A stretch of 64,000 nucleotides of DNA, taken from NCBI RefSeq assembly GCF_000682695.1, contig NZ_AWFG01000002.1, positions 1-64,000 of the forward strand, in the 5' to 3' direction. Position 1 is the stretch's first letter. Every line of letters begins with the position of its first letter. The translations under genes were made by a program, and so were the position numbers. The notes beneath the pieces are model-generated. The model did not search any database. It saw nothing but the letters and a program-made list of their open reading frames with translations, and had not been told where the DNA came from. Source of the stretch: Hyphomonas chukchiensis (GTDB lineage Bacteria > Pseudomonadota > Alphaproteobacteria > Caulobacterales > Hyphomonadaceae). This document shows, piece by piece, positions 8,464 to 17,698 of this stretch.

Positions 8464-9265
8464 TGGCCGCCGTGAGTGCAATGAGTTCCATCTTGAGCCA
8501 TTCGGGCCGGTCGATTGTGACCGGGCGGCCGCCACAGGTGAAGGCCTTTCCCGCTGCATCGGCCTGCACCATCCGGTCGGTGCGGATCAGGGCGAGGCCC
8601 ATTTCGCCGGATACGCTGGTGACATTACCGATGGACGAGCCGGCGAGGATATCCGCGCCGCGCTTCAGGCCTTCGCCGCGCACGGGCAGCGTGCGCTTGC
8701 GCACCTTGGCCTTGCGCTTCATGCGGCTGGCGACTTCCTGGCCGACAAAGCAGCCCTTCTTGTAGTCGATCCCGCCCATGACATCGAGGTTCACATCGGT
8801 CGGGAACACTTCCGAGCCGCGATAGTCCGCGCCCCATTCGGGCACGCCGGCGGCGATGCGCGTCTTGTGCCATTCCTCATAGGACATTTCGAGGCCGATC
8901 TCGGCTGCGGGCGAAATCGCGCGGTGCGGCAGTTGTGTCGAGCGTACATCGACCCAGCTGCCCTCGGTGACAACGTCATCTGTGAGGCGGTCGATCTGCA
9001 CGTCTGAGCGCAGGCGGAACAGCTTCAGGCGTTTTTCCAGCTCGTCAGCGGCGCCGGAGTGCATATCGAGATAGATGTTCTCGAGCGACAGCATGGCCAG
9101 ATAGTCGGCAATGATCTTGCCCTGCGGGGTGAGCAGCGCGCCGTAGCGCATCTCGCCGGTGTTCCAGTTGTCGACCGAGTTGGTGACGGTGCGTTCCATC
9201 AGGGCCAGCATGTCCGGGCCGGACAGGCGAATGATGGAGCGATCGGGCAGGGCGCGTTTTGACAT
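8456..9265 (-). CDS. ygfZ: Folate-binding YgfZ/GcvT-like protein
   Basis: A cytosolic protein of 269 residues related to the T-protein of glycine cleavage. Residues 170-181 hold the YgfZ signature KGCFVGQEVASR with its conserved Cys, used together with tetrahydrofolate for the assembly or repair of certain iron-sulfur enzymes such as MiaB. It is shorter than E. coli YgfZ (about 326), as alphaproteobacterial forms often are. It precedes tag with an 8-nt overlap. The gene starts 9 nt after the stop of bioY, so bioY-ygfZ-tag may form one transcript. Confidence 0.9.
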   Translation of the reverse strand: MSKRALPDRSIIRLSGPDMLALMERTVTNSVDNWNTGEMRYGALLTPQGKIIADYLAMLSLENIYLDMHSGAADELEKRLKLFRLRSDVQIDRLTDDVVTEGSWVDVRSTQLPHRAISPAAEIGLEMSYEEWHKTRIAAGVPEWGADYRGSEVFPTDVNLDVMGGIDYKKGCFVGQEVASRMKRKAKVRKRTLPVRGEGLKRGADILAGSSIGNVTSVSGEMGLALIRTDRMVQADAAGKAFTCGGRPVTIDRPEWLKMELIALTAAND

Positions 9266-9274
9266 TTGGGTAAT

Positions 9275-9835
9275 CTAGTGTGCCCGACCCGCTTTGTCTG
9301 CGCCTTTCCATGTTGCGTAGAGGCCCGTGGCGAGGCCGCTTTTCAGGACCGAACCGATCAGGAAGGGCAAAATGCCAGCAACGATGGCGGTTTCAGCGCC
9401 GACAAAGCCCGCAAGCCAGGCTGCACCGAGGCCAAGCACGAGGCCGTGAAGGCCGAGGAAACCGGCCAGGCGCAGGGCGTGGGCGCCAATCCTGTCGCCC
9501 TTGGGCAGGTAACCGGCGAGGAAGGCTGCAATCGGGAAGGCGGCGAGATAGCCGGCCGTCGGGCCCGCAAAGGCGACGAGGCCCGATTTGCCGTCTGCCA
9601 GAACCGGGGCGCCGGTGAAGGAAAGGGCCAGCCACGAGAGCACCATCGCAGCGCCCATGCGCGGGCCGAACAGGGCGCCGAGCAGCAGGACCGTCATGGT
9701 CTGCAGCGTCACCGGGACGGGATACATGGGCACCGATATGTAGGAGGACGCTGTCAGCGCCGCGACGCCGAGGGCGCCGATTGCCAGCGGGCGCAGGGCA
9801 GGATGGACGAAAGCGTCGGTCGCAGTGTGTTTCAT
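9275..9835 (-). CDS. bioY: Biotin transporter substrate-binding subunit BioY
   Basis: The 186-residue integral membrane protein has about six hydrophobic helices and the BioY signature PVPVTLQTMTVLLLGALFG near the N-terminus, followed by the Gly-rich GPTAGYL stretch. BioY is the S-component of an ECF-type biotin importer and can work with or without the BioMN energy module. No bioM or bioN lies nearby. ATG 9835 is chosen; the open frame extends into the pyrC leader but lacks homology. It is divergent from pyrC with 112 nt between the starts. Confidence 0.93.
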   Translation of the reverse strand: MKHTATDAFVHPALRPLAIGALGVAALTASSYISVPMYPVPVTLQTMTVLLLGALFGPRMGAAMVLSWLALSFTGAPVLADGKSGLVAFAGPTAGYLAAFPIAAFLAGYLPKGDRIGAHALRLAGFLGLHGLVLGLGAAWLAGFVGAETAIVAGILPFLIGSVLKSGLATGLYATWKGADKAGRAH

Positions 9836-9947
9836 GGGTGGTCCTGTAGCTGATAAGTGGCGGTTGTGCGGTGCAGCAGGGACGAGGTCAAGCACTGCGG
9901 CAGCGTCACGGGATGACAGGCCCCGCGCACGGGAGCATAAGGGGGCC

Positions 9948-11288
9948 ATGAGCAAGACATATGACCTGATCCTGAAGAATGGCACCGTGGTGTCGCCCGG
10001 CGGCGAAGAACGCGTGGATGTGGCGATCAATGGCGAGAAGATCGTCGCGATCGGCAAGTTCGACGCGTCCCAGGCCGGGGAAGTCTATGACGCGACCGGC
10101 CTGCACATATTGCCGGGCGTGATCGACAGCCAGGTTCACTTTCGTGAGCCGGGGCTGGAATACAAGGCCGACCTCGAGACCGAGGCGCGCTCTGCGGCGC
10201 TGGGCGGTGTGACGGCCGTGTTCGAAATGCCGAACACCAATCCCTCAACCATTACGCCCGCTGCGCTGACCGACAAGCTGAACCGCGCCAGGGGCCGCAT
10301 GGATGTCGACCACGCCTTCTATGCCGGCGCGACCAATGACAATCCACACCTGCTGGCCGAGATGGAGCAGATGCAGGGCTGCTGCGGCGTGAAGGTGTTC
10401 ATGGGCGCTTCGACCGGCGACCTGCTGGTCAAGGATGACGAGGGCGTCGAAGCCGTGCTGCGCGCGATCAAGCGCCGGGCGGCGTTCCATTCGGAAGACG
10501 AATACCGCCTCGAAGAGCGCCGTTCTCTGGCCGTTCCGGGCGACTGGCAGAGCCATATCGTGGTGCGCGACGTGGAAGCGGCGGTCAGCTCGACGCGGCG
10601 CCTGCTGCGGCTCGCGCGCAAGACCGGCAAGCGTATCCATGTGCTGCATATCTCGACGGCGGAAGAGATGGAGCTGCTGCGCGATGCCAAGGATGTGGCC
10701 TCGGTTGAAGTGTTGCCGAACCATCTGACGCTGGCGGCGCCTGATTGCTATGAACGGCTGAAGGGCTTTGCCCAGCAGAACCCGCCCGTGCGCGAGCAGC
10801 GCCATCAGGATGCGCTCTGGCGTGCGCTGAATGCGGGGATCGTCGATGTGCTGGCGACCGATCATGCGCCGCACACGCGCGAGGAGAAAGAGCGGCCATA
10901 TCCGGCGTCGCCGTCGGGCATGCCGGGCGTGCAGACCTTCGTGCCGCTGATGCTGACGCATGTCGCCAATGGCAAGCTGAGCCTGCGCCGCTTTGTCGAG
11001 CTGACCAGCGCCGGGCCGCAGCGCGTCTTCGGCATCGCCAACAAGGGCCGGATCGCCGAAGGCTATGACGCCGACTTCACGGTCGTCGACCTGAAGCGCA
11101 AGGAAACCATCACGAATGAATGGGCCAAGGCCAAATGCGGCTGGACGCCCTATGACGGGATGGAAGCCACCGGCTGGCCCGTCGCCACGATCATCCGTGG
11201 CCAGTTCGTCATGCGCGATGGCGAGATCACGCAGAAGGGCGGCGGCAAGCCGGTGAGGTTCAACGAGACGCTGGAGCCTGCGGGTTGA
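9948..11288 (+). CDS. pyrC: Dihydroorotase (class I-like, pyrC-type)
   Basis: The 446-residue amidohydrolase is expected to convert carbamoyl-aspartate to dihydroorotate in pyrimidine synthesis. It shows HFREPG (64-69), VFEMPNTNP (91-99), VKVFMGASTG (148-157, with Lys149), HVLHIST (231-237) and TDHAPHT. The first metal motif reads QVH (62-64) instead of HxH, so one usual metal ligand is missing. ATG 9948 follows a GGGGG stretch. Its last 4 nt overlap a TTG start of the next gene. Allantoinase or another cyclic amidohydrolase remains possible. Confidence 0.82.
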   Translation: MSKTYDLILKNGTVVSPGGEERVDVAINGEKIVAIGKFDASQAGEVYDATGLHILPGVIDSQVHFREPGLEYKADLETEARSAALGGVTAVFEMPNTNPSTITPAALTDKLNRARGRMDVDHAFYAGATNDNPHLLAEMEQMQGCCGVKVFMGASTGDLLVKDDEGVEAVLRAIKRRAAFHSEDEYRLEERRSLAVPGDWQSHIVVRDVEAAVSSTRRLLRLARKTGKRIHVLHISTAEEMELLRDAKDVASVEVLPNHLTLAAPDCYERLKGFAQQNPPVREQRHQDALWRALNAGIVDVLATDHAPHTREEKERPYPASPSGMPGVQTFVPLMLTHVANGKLSLRRFVELTSAGPQRVFGIANKGRIAEGYDADFTVVDLKRKETITNEWAKAKCGWTPYDGMEATGWPVATIIRGQFVMRDGEITQKGGGKPVRFNETLEPAG

Positions 11289-11878
11289 TCCCACCTAGCG
11301 ACCTTCTTGACCCGCTCAAGACGCGCTACGCAGAGCCGCAGCGCCACTATCATACATGGGCGCATATCGAGGCTTTGCTGCGTCACTTCGAGCGACTGAA
11401 GCCGCACCTCAATCGGCCTGAGGCCGTGCTGTGGGCGCTCTACTGGCATGATGCGATCTATGACCCGTTGGCCAAGGACAATGAGGACAAGAGTGCCGAC
11501 TTGCTGGTGGCGGACGCAGGCCCCCATGTCGCGCCGGACGACCTTGCGCTTGCGGACAAGATCATCCGGGCGACAGCCAGGCATGTCGTACCGGAAGGGC
11601 TGAGCCCGGAGGACGAAAAAGATCTCTGCTTCTTCCTCGACATGGACCTGTCGATCCTCGCCGCGCGGCCGGACGTGTTCGACCAGTATGAGCGCGATGT
11701 GCGGGCGGAATATGCCGCTGTTCCGGCCATGGCGTTCCGAGTCGGACGGGCGATGATCCTGCAAGGCTTCCTCAAGCGGGACCGGCTCTATTTCACAGAT
11801 ACGTGCCGCGCCGAGTGGGAAGAGGCGGCCCGCGCCAATCTCGCACGTTCGATGGCGGCGCTAGAGGCATCCCTATGA
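11285..11878 (+). CDS. HD-superfamily metal-dependent phosphohydrolase
   Basis: The product has 197 residues with a metal-binding layout of HYHTWAHIE near residue 25, WHDAIYDP near 57 and a later HVVPEG/DMDLSIL pair, matching the predicted metal-dependent HD phosphohydrolases of COG4339. The start is TTG 11285, which overlaps the pyrC stop (TTGA); no ATG gives a complete N-terminus. The stop is overlapped by the potassium channel start. The substrate is unknown. Position inside a chain of four overlapping genes indicates cotranscription with pyrC. Confidence 0.83.
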   Translation: MIPPSDLLDPLKTRYAEPQRHYHTWAHIEALLRHFERLKPHLNRPEAVLWALYWHDAIYDPLAKDNEDKSADLLVADAGPHVAPDDLALADKIIRATARHVVPEGLSPEDEKDLCFFLDMDLSILAARPDVFDQYERDVRAEYAAVPAMAFRVGRAMILQGFLKRDRLYFTDTCRAEWEEAARANLARSMAALEASL

Positions 11879-12660
11879 GTGATCGCAAGGGGCTGAACCG
11901 GCAGCTGTTCTGGCTGTACGAGGGGCACGGCACGGCGCCGTTCGTGTTCCGGTGGGCGATGCTGATCTTCGACATGGTCACGATCGTCTACTTCCTGTGG
12001 GCGCCGTTCGAGGCGCGGGGGCGGACGCATTTCATTGTCGACTACATGATCGGCGGCGTGATCCTGCTCGACCTGCTGGCGCGGCTCTATATCGCCCGGC
12101 ACAAGCATCTCTTCTTCATGAAATGGATCAACTGGGCCGACATGATCGTCGTGTTGACGATGTTTGCGCCGCTGCTGGTGTCGAACTTTGCGTTCCTGCG
12201 TGTGCTGCGGGCCGTGCGGGCGGTACGGGCCTTCACGTTCGTGAAGCGGGTGCGGGTGCTGACGCCTTTCTTCCAGCGGCACGAGCGGATCATCGACAAG
12301 GTGACGAACCTGGTCGTGTTCGTGTTCATCACGGCAGCGCTGGTCTATGCGCTGCAGGTGGGGCGGCCGAACTCCAATGTGCACACCTATATCGACGCGC
12401 TCTATTTCACGGTCACCAGCCTGACCACGACCGGCTATGGCGATGTCATCCTTGAGGGCCAGCTGGGCCGTTTTGTGGCCATTCTGGTGATGGTCCTGGG
12501 CCTCTCCATGTTCCTGCAATTGCTGCGGGCCATCATCGAGCCGAGTGACAAGGTGGAATGCGAATGCGAGGATTGCGGCCTGCTGCTGCATGATCGCGAC
12601 GCGGTTCACTGCAAGCATTGCGGGCGCGTGATGCATATCGATACACGAGGGCAAGTATGA
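11875..12660 (+). CDS. Voltage-gated-type potassium channel with C-terminal zinc ribbon
   Basis: The 261-residue inner-membrane protein has six hydrophobic segments. S4 carries arginines every third residue (R109, R112, R115, R118 in LRVLRAVRAVRAF), and the selectivity filter TTTGYGD lies at 184-190, so it is a Kv-like K+ channel. After the last helix the protein ends with a short cytoplasmic module of five cysteines (C229, C231, C234, C246, C249), arranged like two zinc knuckles. ATG 11875 overlaps the preceding stop, and the last bases overlap the next start (ATGA), so translation is coupled on both sides. Confidence 0.88.
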   Translation: MSDRKGLNRQLFWLYEGHGTAPFVFRWAMLIFDMVTIVYFLWAPFEARGRTHFIVDYMIGGVILLDLLARLYIARHKHLFFMKWINWADMIVVLTMFAPLLVSNFAFLRVLRAVRAVRAFTFVKRVRVLTPFFQRHERIIDKVTNLVVFVFITAALVYALQVGRPNSNVHTYIDALYFTVTSLTTTGYGDVILEGQLGRFVAILVMVLGLSMFLQLLRAIIEPSDKVECECEDCGLLLHDRDAVHCKHCGRVMHIDTRGQV

Positions 12661-14528
12661 GTACGTCTGGCATTCCGTTTCGCGAAGTTCCCTACCTGCC
12701 GCTGAAGCTGGATGTGGACCGCCGGCCGGACGGTACGATCTACCTGAACAATGGCCAGCCGCTGAAGGCGCACCCGCCGCACATGCTGGCGCCGCTGGTG
12801 AAATGGGCGGCCGAGGCGCCGGAGCGGATCTGGCTGGCCGAGCGCGTGCCGGAAGACCCGGCCTCCGAGGGCTGGCGCGAGATGACCTATGGCGACGGGC
12901 TGGACCGTGTGCGCCGCCTGGCGCAGGCCTTCATTGACGCGGGCGCGGGGCCGGATGCGCCGGTGATGATCCTCGCGTCGAACTCCATCGACAATGCGCT
13001 GATCATGTATGCCGCGATGTGGGCCGGCAGCCCGGTCGTTCCGGTGACGCCAGCCTATGCGCTGCTGAGCGAAGACTTTGCGCGGCTGAAATATATCGAC
13101 CAGCTGACCGAGCCGAAGATCATCTATGTCGAGGACGGGGCCGTCTACCAGCGCGGGCTCGACGGCATGGGCGTCGGCGACCGGCTGGTGATCTATAGCC
13201 GCCGCGAGCCGAAGGGATGCGACAGCGCCCAGATCGGCCGTTTCGCCAAGGAGCCGACGCGGGCGGTGGACGATGCCTATGCTGCGCTGGCGCCGGATAC
13301 GGTGGCGAAATACATGCTGACATCCGGCTCCACCGGTGAGCCCAAGGCGGTGATCAACCTGCACGGCATGGTGGCGGCGAATGCCAAGATGATCCGCTCG
13401 GTATGGGACGAGGAGCGCCTCGACGCGATCTGCGGCGGGCCGCAGGTGATGTGCAACTTCCTGCCGTGGAGCCATACCTATGGCGCCCATTCCATCCTGC
13501 ACAACATGCTCGACTGGGGCGGCACGCTCTATATCGACAATGGTGCGCCGACGCCTGCGCGCCTGCCGGAGATGATACGCAGCCTGACGGAAATCGCGAC
13601 GACGCAGCACACGACCGTGCCGGCTGCATGGGCCGCGCTCGCGACGGAGCTGGAGCGCAATGACGCGCTGGCTGAGACCTTTTTCAAGCGGCTCGTGTCG
13701 ATGGCCTATGGCGGCGCCGCGATGGGGCAGGACATCTATGAGCGCATCCAGGCGGTGGCTGTGCGGGTGACCGGTGAGCGCATTTCGCTGTCGGCCGGCT
13801 ATGGCGCGACGGAGACGTCGCCCACCGCCTCGAACGTGCACTGGCCGAATGACACGATGGGCCTGATCGGCCTGCCGTTGCCGGGCAACACGTTCAAGCT
13901 GGTGCCGAATGCGCAGAAGCTGGAACTGCGGGTGAAGGGCGTGAACGTGACGCCGGGCTATTTCCGCAATGCCGAGCGCACGCTGGAGGCGTTTGACGAT
14001 GAGGGCTTCTACCGGCTTGGCGACGCGGTGCGTTTTGTCGATCCGGACCATCCGGAAAAGGGCCTCGCCTTTGACGGGCGCACGGCCGAGGAATTCAAGC
14101 TAGCGAGCGGGACATGGGTCTCGGCGGGCACGGTGCGGGTTCAGGCGGTTGCGGCGACGGGCGGGGCGCTGTCTGACGCGGTGGTCTGTGGCCTGAACGA
14201 GGATGCGATCTGCCTGCTGGGCTTCCTCAACGAGGCCTGGTGCCAGCGGCTGGTCGGGGAAGCGCTGCCGTTGGCGGAGCTGGCGCATCACCCCAAGGTG
14301 ATTGCGGCGGTCAGAGACGGCCTGCAGGCCTATAATGCCAAGAACCCGATGCCCTCGGCCCGGATCGCCCGGATATTGCTTCAGGAGACGCCGCCGCAGG
14401 CCGATGCCGGCGAGATTACCGAAAAGGGCTATATGAACCAGTCCCGGACGCTGGACCTGCGAAAAGCCGATGTTGAGCGGCTTTATGCGGGTTCTCTATC
14501 TGATGCTGTAATCGTTATTGCGAAATAA
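12657..14528 (+). CDS. AMP-forming acyl-CoA synthetase, feruloyl-CoA synthase-like
   Basis: The 623-residue member of the ANL superfamily activates a carboxylic acid with ATP and couples it to CoA. The P-loop TSGSTGEPK is at 222-230, followed by LPWSHTYGAHS, GYGATETSPT and the C-terminal FDGRTAEEFKLASGTWVSAG. The last motif and the preceding GLPLPGNTFKLVP resemble feruloyl-CoA synthases, which start side-chain removal from hydroxycinnamates. No enoyl-CoA hydratase or vanillin dehydrogenase gene is present here, so the substrate stays open. It ends the four-gene overlapping chain from pyrC. Confidence 0.8.
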   Translation: MSTSGIPFREVPYLPLKLDVDRRPDGTIYLNNGQPLKAHPPHMLAPLVKWAAEAPERIWLAERVPEDPASEGWREMTYGDGLDRVRRLAQAFIDAGAGPDAPVMILASNSIDNALIMYAAMWAGSPVVPVTPAYALLSEDFARLKYIDQLTEPKIIYVEDGAVYQRGLDGMGVGDRLVIYSRREPKGCDSAQIGRFAKEPTRAVDDAYAALAPDTVAKYMLTSGSTGEPKAVINLHGMVAANAKMIRSVWDEERLDAICGGPQVMCNFLPWSHTYGAHSILHNMLDWGGTLYIDNGAPTPARLPEMIRSLTEIATTQHTTVPAAWAALATELERNDALAETFFKRLVSMAYGGAAMGQDIYERIQAVAVRVTGERISLSAGYGATETSPTASNVHWPNDTMGLIGLPLPGNTFKLVPNAQKLELRVKGVNVTPGYFRNAERTLEAFDDEGFYRLGDAVRFVDPDHPEKGLAFDGRTAEEFKLASGTWVSAGTVRVQAVAATGGALSDAVVCGLNEDAICLLGFLNEAWCQRLVGEALPLAELAHHPKVIAAVRDGLQAYNAKNPMPSARIARILLQETPPQADAGEITEKGYMNQSRTLDLRKADVERLYAGSLSDAVIVIAK

Positions 14529-14781
14529 ACGCAAGAAAACGCGATATTTCGAGTACGGAGCGCGGATTAACTGTCGCATTTTCAAGAATGTGACCGTAAC
14601 TTGCGGGCAGAGCCGAGCGTCCACCTATATCGGCTCTAGCCAGATCCCCTTTGGCTGCGGGCGGATCGTGAACCAGTCGGCGTAAACCCCAAGTCTGCTC
14701 CGGCTGACACGATCCGTCCCGCTTTGACCCCCTCTGAAGACACGCTAAAGAAGCAGTCAAACAAAGGGAGCGACACACTTT

Positions 14782-16353
14782 ATGACAGACCAACCTGAAC
14801 GCACGATGACTGGCGCTGAAGCCCTCGTCTCGACCCTCGCCGATCATGGTGTGTCTGCCTGTTTTGCCAATCCCGGCACGTCGGAAATGCACCTTGTGAC
14901 GGCGCTTGACCATGAACCACGCATCCATTCGGTGCTTTGCCTGTTCGAGGGCGTGGCGACCGGCGCGGCGGATGGATATGCGCGCGTCTCCGGCGGCCCG
15001 GCGATGACGCTGCTGCACCTTGGCGCGGGCTACCTGAATGGCGGCGCCAACATTCACAATGCGCGCCGGGCGTGGACGCCCATGGTCAACGTGATCGGCG
15101 ACCATGCCGTGCCGCACCAGCGCTATGATGCGCCGCTCGCCTCCGACATTCGCGGCATGGCGGGGCCGAACTCGGTGTGGATCAAATCGGCTGACACGGC
15201 GGCAACGGCGGGCGAGCTGGCGGCGGAAGCCTGGGAGGCGAGCCTCGCGCCGATCTCCGGACCTGCGGCGCTGATCCTGCCCGCGGATACGGCCTGGCTC
15301 GAAGGCGGCAAGCCCGGCAGGAAGCGCGCGCGGCCGTCGCTGCGGGCGCCCGATGCGGCGCGTGTCGAGGCGGCGGCGAAAGCCATAAAGGGCGCGTCCA
15401 AACCGATGATCCTGATCAATGGCACGGCGCTGACCGAGGCGGGCCTCGCGACAGCGGCGCGGCTGAAGGCGGCGGGCGTGCGCGTGATGACGGACACGTT
15501 CTTCCCGCGTCAGGCGCGGGGCGCGGGAAGGTTCATTCCGGACCGGATGCAGTATTTTGCCGAAGGCGCGATGACCGACCTTGAGGGCTGCGACCTGATG
15601 CTGGTGGCAGGCACGCAGGTGCCGGTGGCCTTCTTCGCCTATCCGGGCAAGCCGAGCGTTCTGGTGCCCGAAGGTTGCACGCCGATGATCATTGGCGGGC
15701 CGGAGAGCGACAGTGCGGCGATCCTTGAGGCGCTGGCCGATGCCCTCGGCGCGAAAGAGGCGGCACCGATGGCGACGCTGGAACAGCCGGGCCTGCCGAG
15801 TGGCGGGCTGAATGCCGTGGCCGTGGGCCAGTCGATTGCGCGGCACATGCCGGAGGGCACGTTCGTGTCGGACGATGCGGTGTCGAACGGGCTGCCGACC
15901 TTCCTGATGACGCAGAAGGCTAGGCCGCATGACTGGATGCAGCTGACCGGCGGGGCGATCGGGCAGGGCATGCCGCTGGCGCTTGGCGCGGCGGTGGCGG
16001 CGAAGGACAGGAAGGTGCTGTGCCTGACAGGCGACGGCGCGGCCATGTATACCAACCAGGCGCTGTGGAGCATGGCGCGCGAAGGGGCGAATGTGGTGAC
16101 GGTCGTGTTCGTCAACCATTCCTACCGCATCCTGAATATCGAGCTGGCGCGCACCGGCGCGGGCAATCCGGGGCCGACGGCGAAGAGCATGCTGGAGCTG
16201 GACCAACCGGAGATTGACTGGGTGGCGCTGTCGAAAAGCCTCGGCGTGCCGGCGGTGGCGGTGGATACGGCCGAGGCTTTTGACAAGGCGCTGGAGCGCG
16301 CGTTTGCCGCTGAGGGGCCGCAGCTGATCGCGGCGCACGTGCCTGCACGATAG
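14782..16353 (+). CDS. ThDP-dependent enzyme, acetolactate synthase large-subunit-like
   Basis: The 523-residue protein has the three-domain layout of ThDP decarboxylases and ligases. Glu56 (LCLFEGVATGAADGYAR) is at the position of the cofactor-activating glutamate, and GDGAAMYTNQALWSM followed about 25 residues later by VNHSYRIL forms the GDG...N pyrophosphate-binding motif. It resembles single-gene acetolactate-synthase-like proteins of alphaproteobacteria. No regulatory small subunit (ilvN) follows, so it is probably not the biosynthetic enzyme of branched amino acids. A benzoylformate decarboxylase or hydroxyacyl-CoA lyase type reaction is possible. Confidence 0.82.
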   Translation: MTDQPERTMTGAEALVSTLADHGVSACFANPGTSEMHLVTALDHEPRIHSVLCLFEGVATGAADGYARVSGGPAMTLLHLGAGYLNGGANIHNARRAWTPMVNVIGDHAVPHQRYDAPLASDIRGMAGPNSVWIKSADTAATAGELAAEAWEASLAPISGPAALILPADTAWLEGGKPGRKRARPSLRAPDAARVEAAAKAIKGASKPMILINGTALTEAGLATAARLKAAGVRVMTDTFFPRQARGAGRFIPDRMQYFAEGAMTDLEGCDLMLVAGTQVPVAFFAYPGKPSVLVPEGCTPMIIGGPESDSAAILEALADALGAKEAAPMATLEQPGLPSGGLNAVAVGQSIARHMPEGTFVSDDAVSNGLPTFLMTQKARPHDWMQLTGGAIGQGMPLALGAAVAAKDRKVLCLTGDGAAMYTNQALWSMAREGANVVTVVFVNHSYRILNIELARTGAGNPGPTAKSMLELDQPEIDWVALSKSLGVPAVAVDTAEAFDKALERAFAAEGPQLIAAHVPAR

Positions 16354-16396
16354 TCGCATGCGCTGCGGTATTGAATGATGTGGTTAATGGGGCCAC

Positions 16397-16753
16397 ATGG
16401 GAATCATGACCCCTTACCCCACCCCCGAATATGAGCGAGACAACCTGATTCCCCAAAGGCCCGGCGTTGGCCAGATGGCCGGCCGTGTGGCCGTGGGGGC
16501 AACGCGCAGCACGTTCAAACTCGTTGCGTTTATCCTTAATTTCTTCGTTCCGGGACTCGGCACGATCTTCATCGGTCGTATCGGCACGGCGATCATCCAG
16601 CTGATGCTCATTCCCGTGGGCGTGATTCTCATTCCGTTCAGCGGATTCGGATTTCTCGTCCTGATCGCTAACTGGGTCTGGTCGCTCACCACGGTTGTGC
16701 AGGCCTGGCGCCATCCCGGCGTGATTTACGTGCGCGAGCGGTCCCGCCGATAG
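16397..16753 (+). CDS. Small TM2-like membrane protein
   Basis: The 118-residue protein has a polar N-terminus and then two or three hydrophobic segments. The first contains NFFVPGLGTIFIGRIGTAI, a Gly-rich pattern like the TM2 domain (PGxGxFxxG), and is followed by IPVGVILIPFSGFGFLVLIAN. It ends with a basic tail. The start at 16397 has GGGG shortly before it; a second ATG lies at 16406. Function is unknown and it is probably in the inner membrane. Confidence 0.68.
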   Translation: MGIMTPYPTPEYERDNLIPQRPGVGQMAGRVAVGATRSTFKLVAFILNFFVPGLGTIFIGRIGTAIIQLMLIPVGVILIPFSGFGFLVLIANWVWSLTTVVQAWRHPGVIYVRERSRR

Positions 16754-16816
16754 GGTTTTCCCTATGTTAAGATTCCTCCGTTAGCTGCCTAAAGTGGCTG
16801 CTAGAGGAGACAGGCC

Positions 16817-17536
16817 ATGGAAAACATGAGCTGGGGCGCCATCGCCTCGATTGCGCTGGTGGCGATTATCGCGCTGTCGGTCATCTATAATTTCGTCAAG
16901 GAGCGCGGATCCAGCGGCAACGGTGCGGGCACGCCCGCGCCATCTCCCACGGCTGCCGCGCCGCTGTCGCAGGCAAGTCTCGACGCGATGGTGATGTCGA
17001 GGGCTGCGGCGCATGCCTATTCGCAGGCCGGATTCCAGGAATATATTGCCGATCATACGCGCGACCAGCTGGACGAGATTCCCGTCTATGCCGTCATACA
17101 GGTCATCACGGCCTCCATGCCGTCGGACACAACGCGGTGGAAATGGATGGAGCATGTGGCGGGCGCGGTCATTGCGCGCGGGGCCGACAAGCAGATGCTC
17201 GATACGGCCGACCTGTTCTGGGACGTGAACGAGAAATGGCTTTTCAGCCAGACCGCCTTTGCCGATTTCTGCAATGATTACCTGATCGCCAACCGGAATG
17301 AGTGGCCCGCTGCCGTTCACGAACAAATCGTGCTGGCCGGATACACGGCGCTGGCCTCGCGCGACAAGGGCGACGGACCGGAGTCGCCGGACATTCTGCG
17401 GGTCGTTTCCGACTTCATGGCGGGCTTGGACATGGTCGCTGACGCCTATTTCGGCGCTGAGGCGGGGCAGGTGCGTGCGCGTTTGCAGGCCGAGGCTGAA
17501 AGGCTGGCGCCCGGCGTGCGGGCGAACATGGCCTGA
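16817..17536 (+). CDS. Membrane-anchored protein of unknown function
   Basis: The 239-residue protein has a single N-terminal hydrophobic segment (IASIALVAIIALSVIYNFV, residues 9-27), a short Gly/Pro/Ala-rich linker to about residue 50 and a mostly helical, Trp-containing soluble domain. GAGGAG precedes the ATG. It follows the TM2-like gene by 63 nt on the same strand. I recognise no family. The anchor has one basic flank after the helix (VKERG), so the soluble domain may face the cytoplasm. Confidence 0.68.
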   Translation: MENMSWGAIASIALVAIIALSVIYNFVKERGSSGNGAGTPAPSPTAAAPLSQASLDAMVMSRAAAHAYSQAGFQEYIADHTRDQLDEIPVYAVIQVITASMPSDTTRWKWMEHVAGAVIARGADKQMLDTADLFWDVNEKWLFSQTAFADFCNDYLIANRNEWPAAVHEQIVLAGYTALASRDKGDGPESPDILRVVSDFMAGLDMVADAYFGAEAGQVRARLQAEAERLAPGVRANMA

Positions 17537-17698
17537 TACTGGCGCCTGCGCCGAAAGCCGGACTGGCGGGGCCATCCGGTCTGCCTGGGCAAAAAGGGCG
17601 CGGGAGGGAAGCTCCGGGCGCGCATTGTCAGTCTGTTGGTCAGGTAGGGTAGAAGGTGCGCACCTTCGGCCTGCCATCCCGCGCCAGTCATGAACGAA

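Noticed and set aside
9836-9947. Possible BioR-type operator between bioY and pyrC
   Set aside because: The best match, TAGCTGATAA, agrees with only 6 of 10 positions of the TTATMKATAA consensus, so it was not reported.
12606-14051. Long antisense open frame over the CoA synthetase, about 480 codons
   Set aside because: High-GC coding regions often leave long open frames on the opposite strand; this one has no domain motifs and overlaps a well-supported gene.
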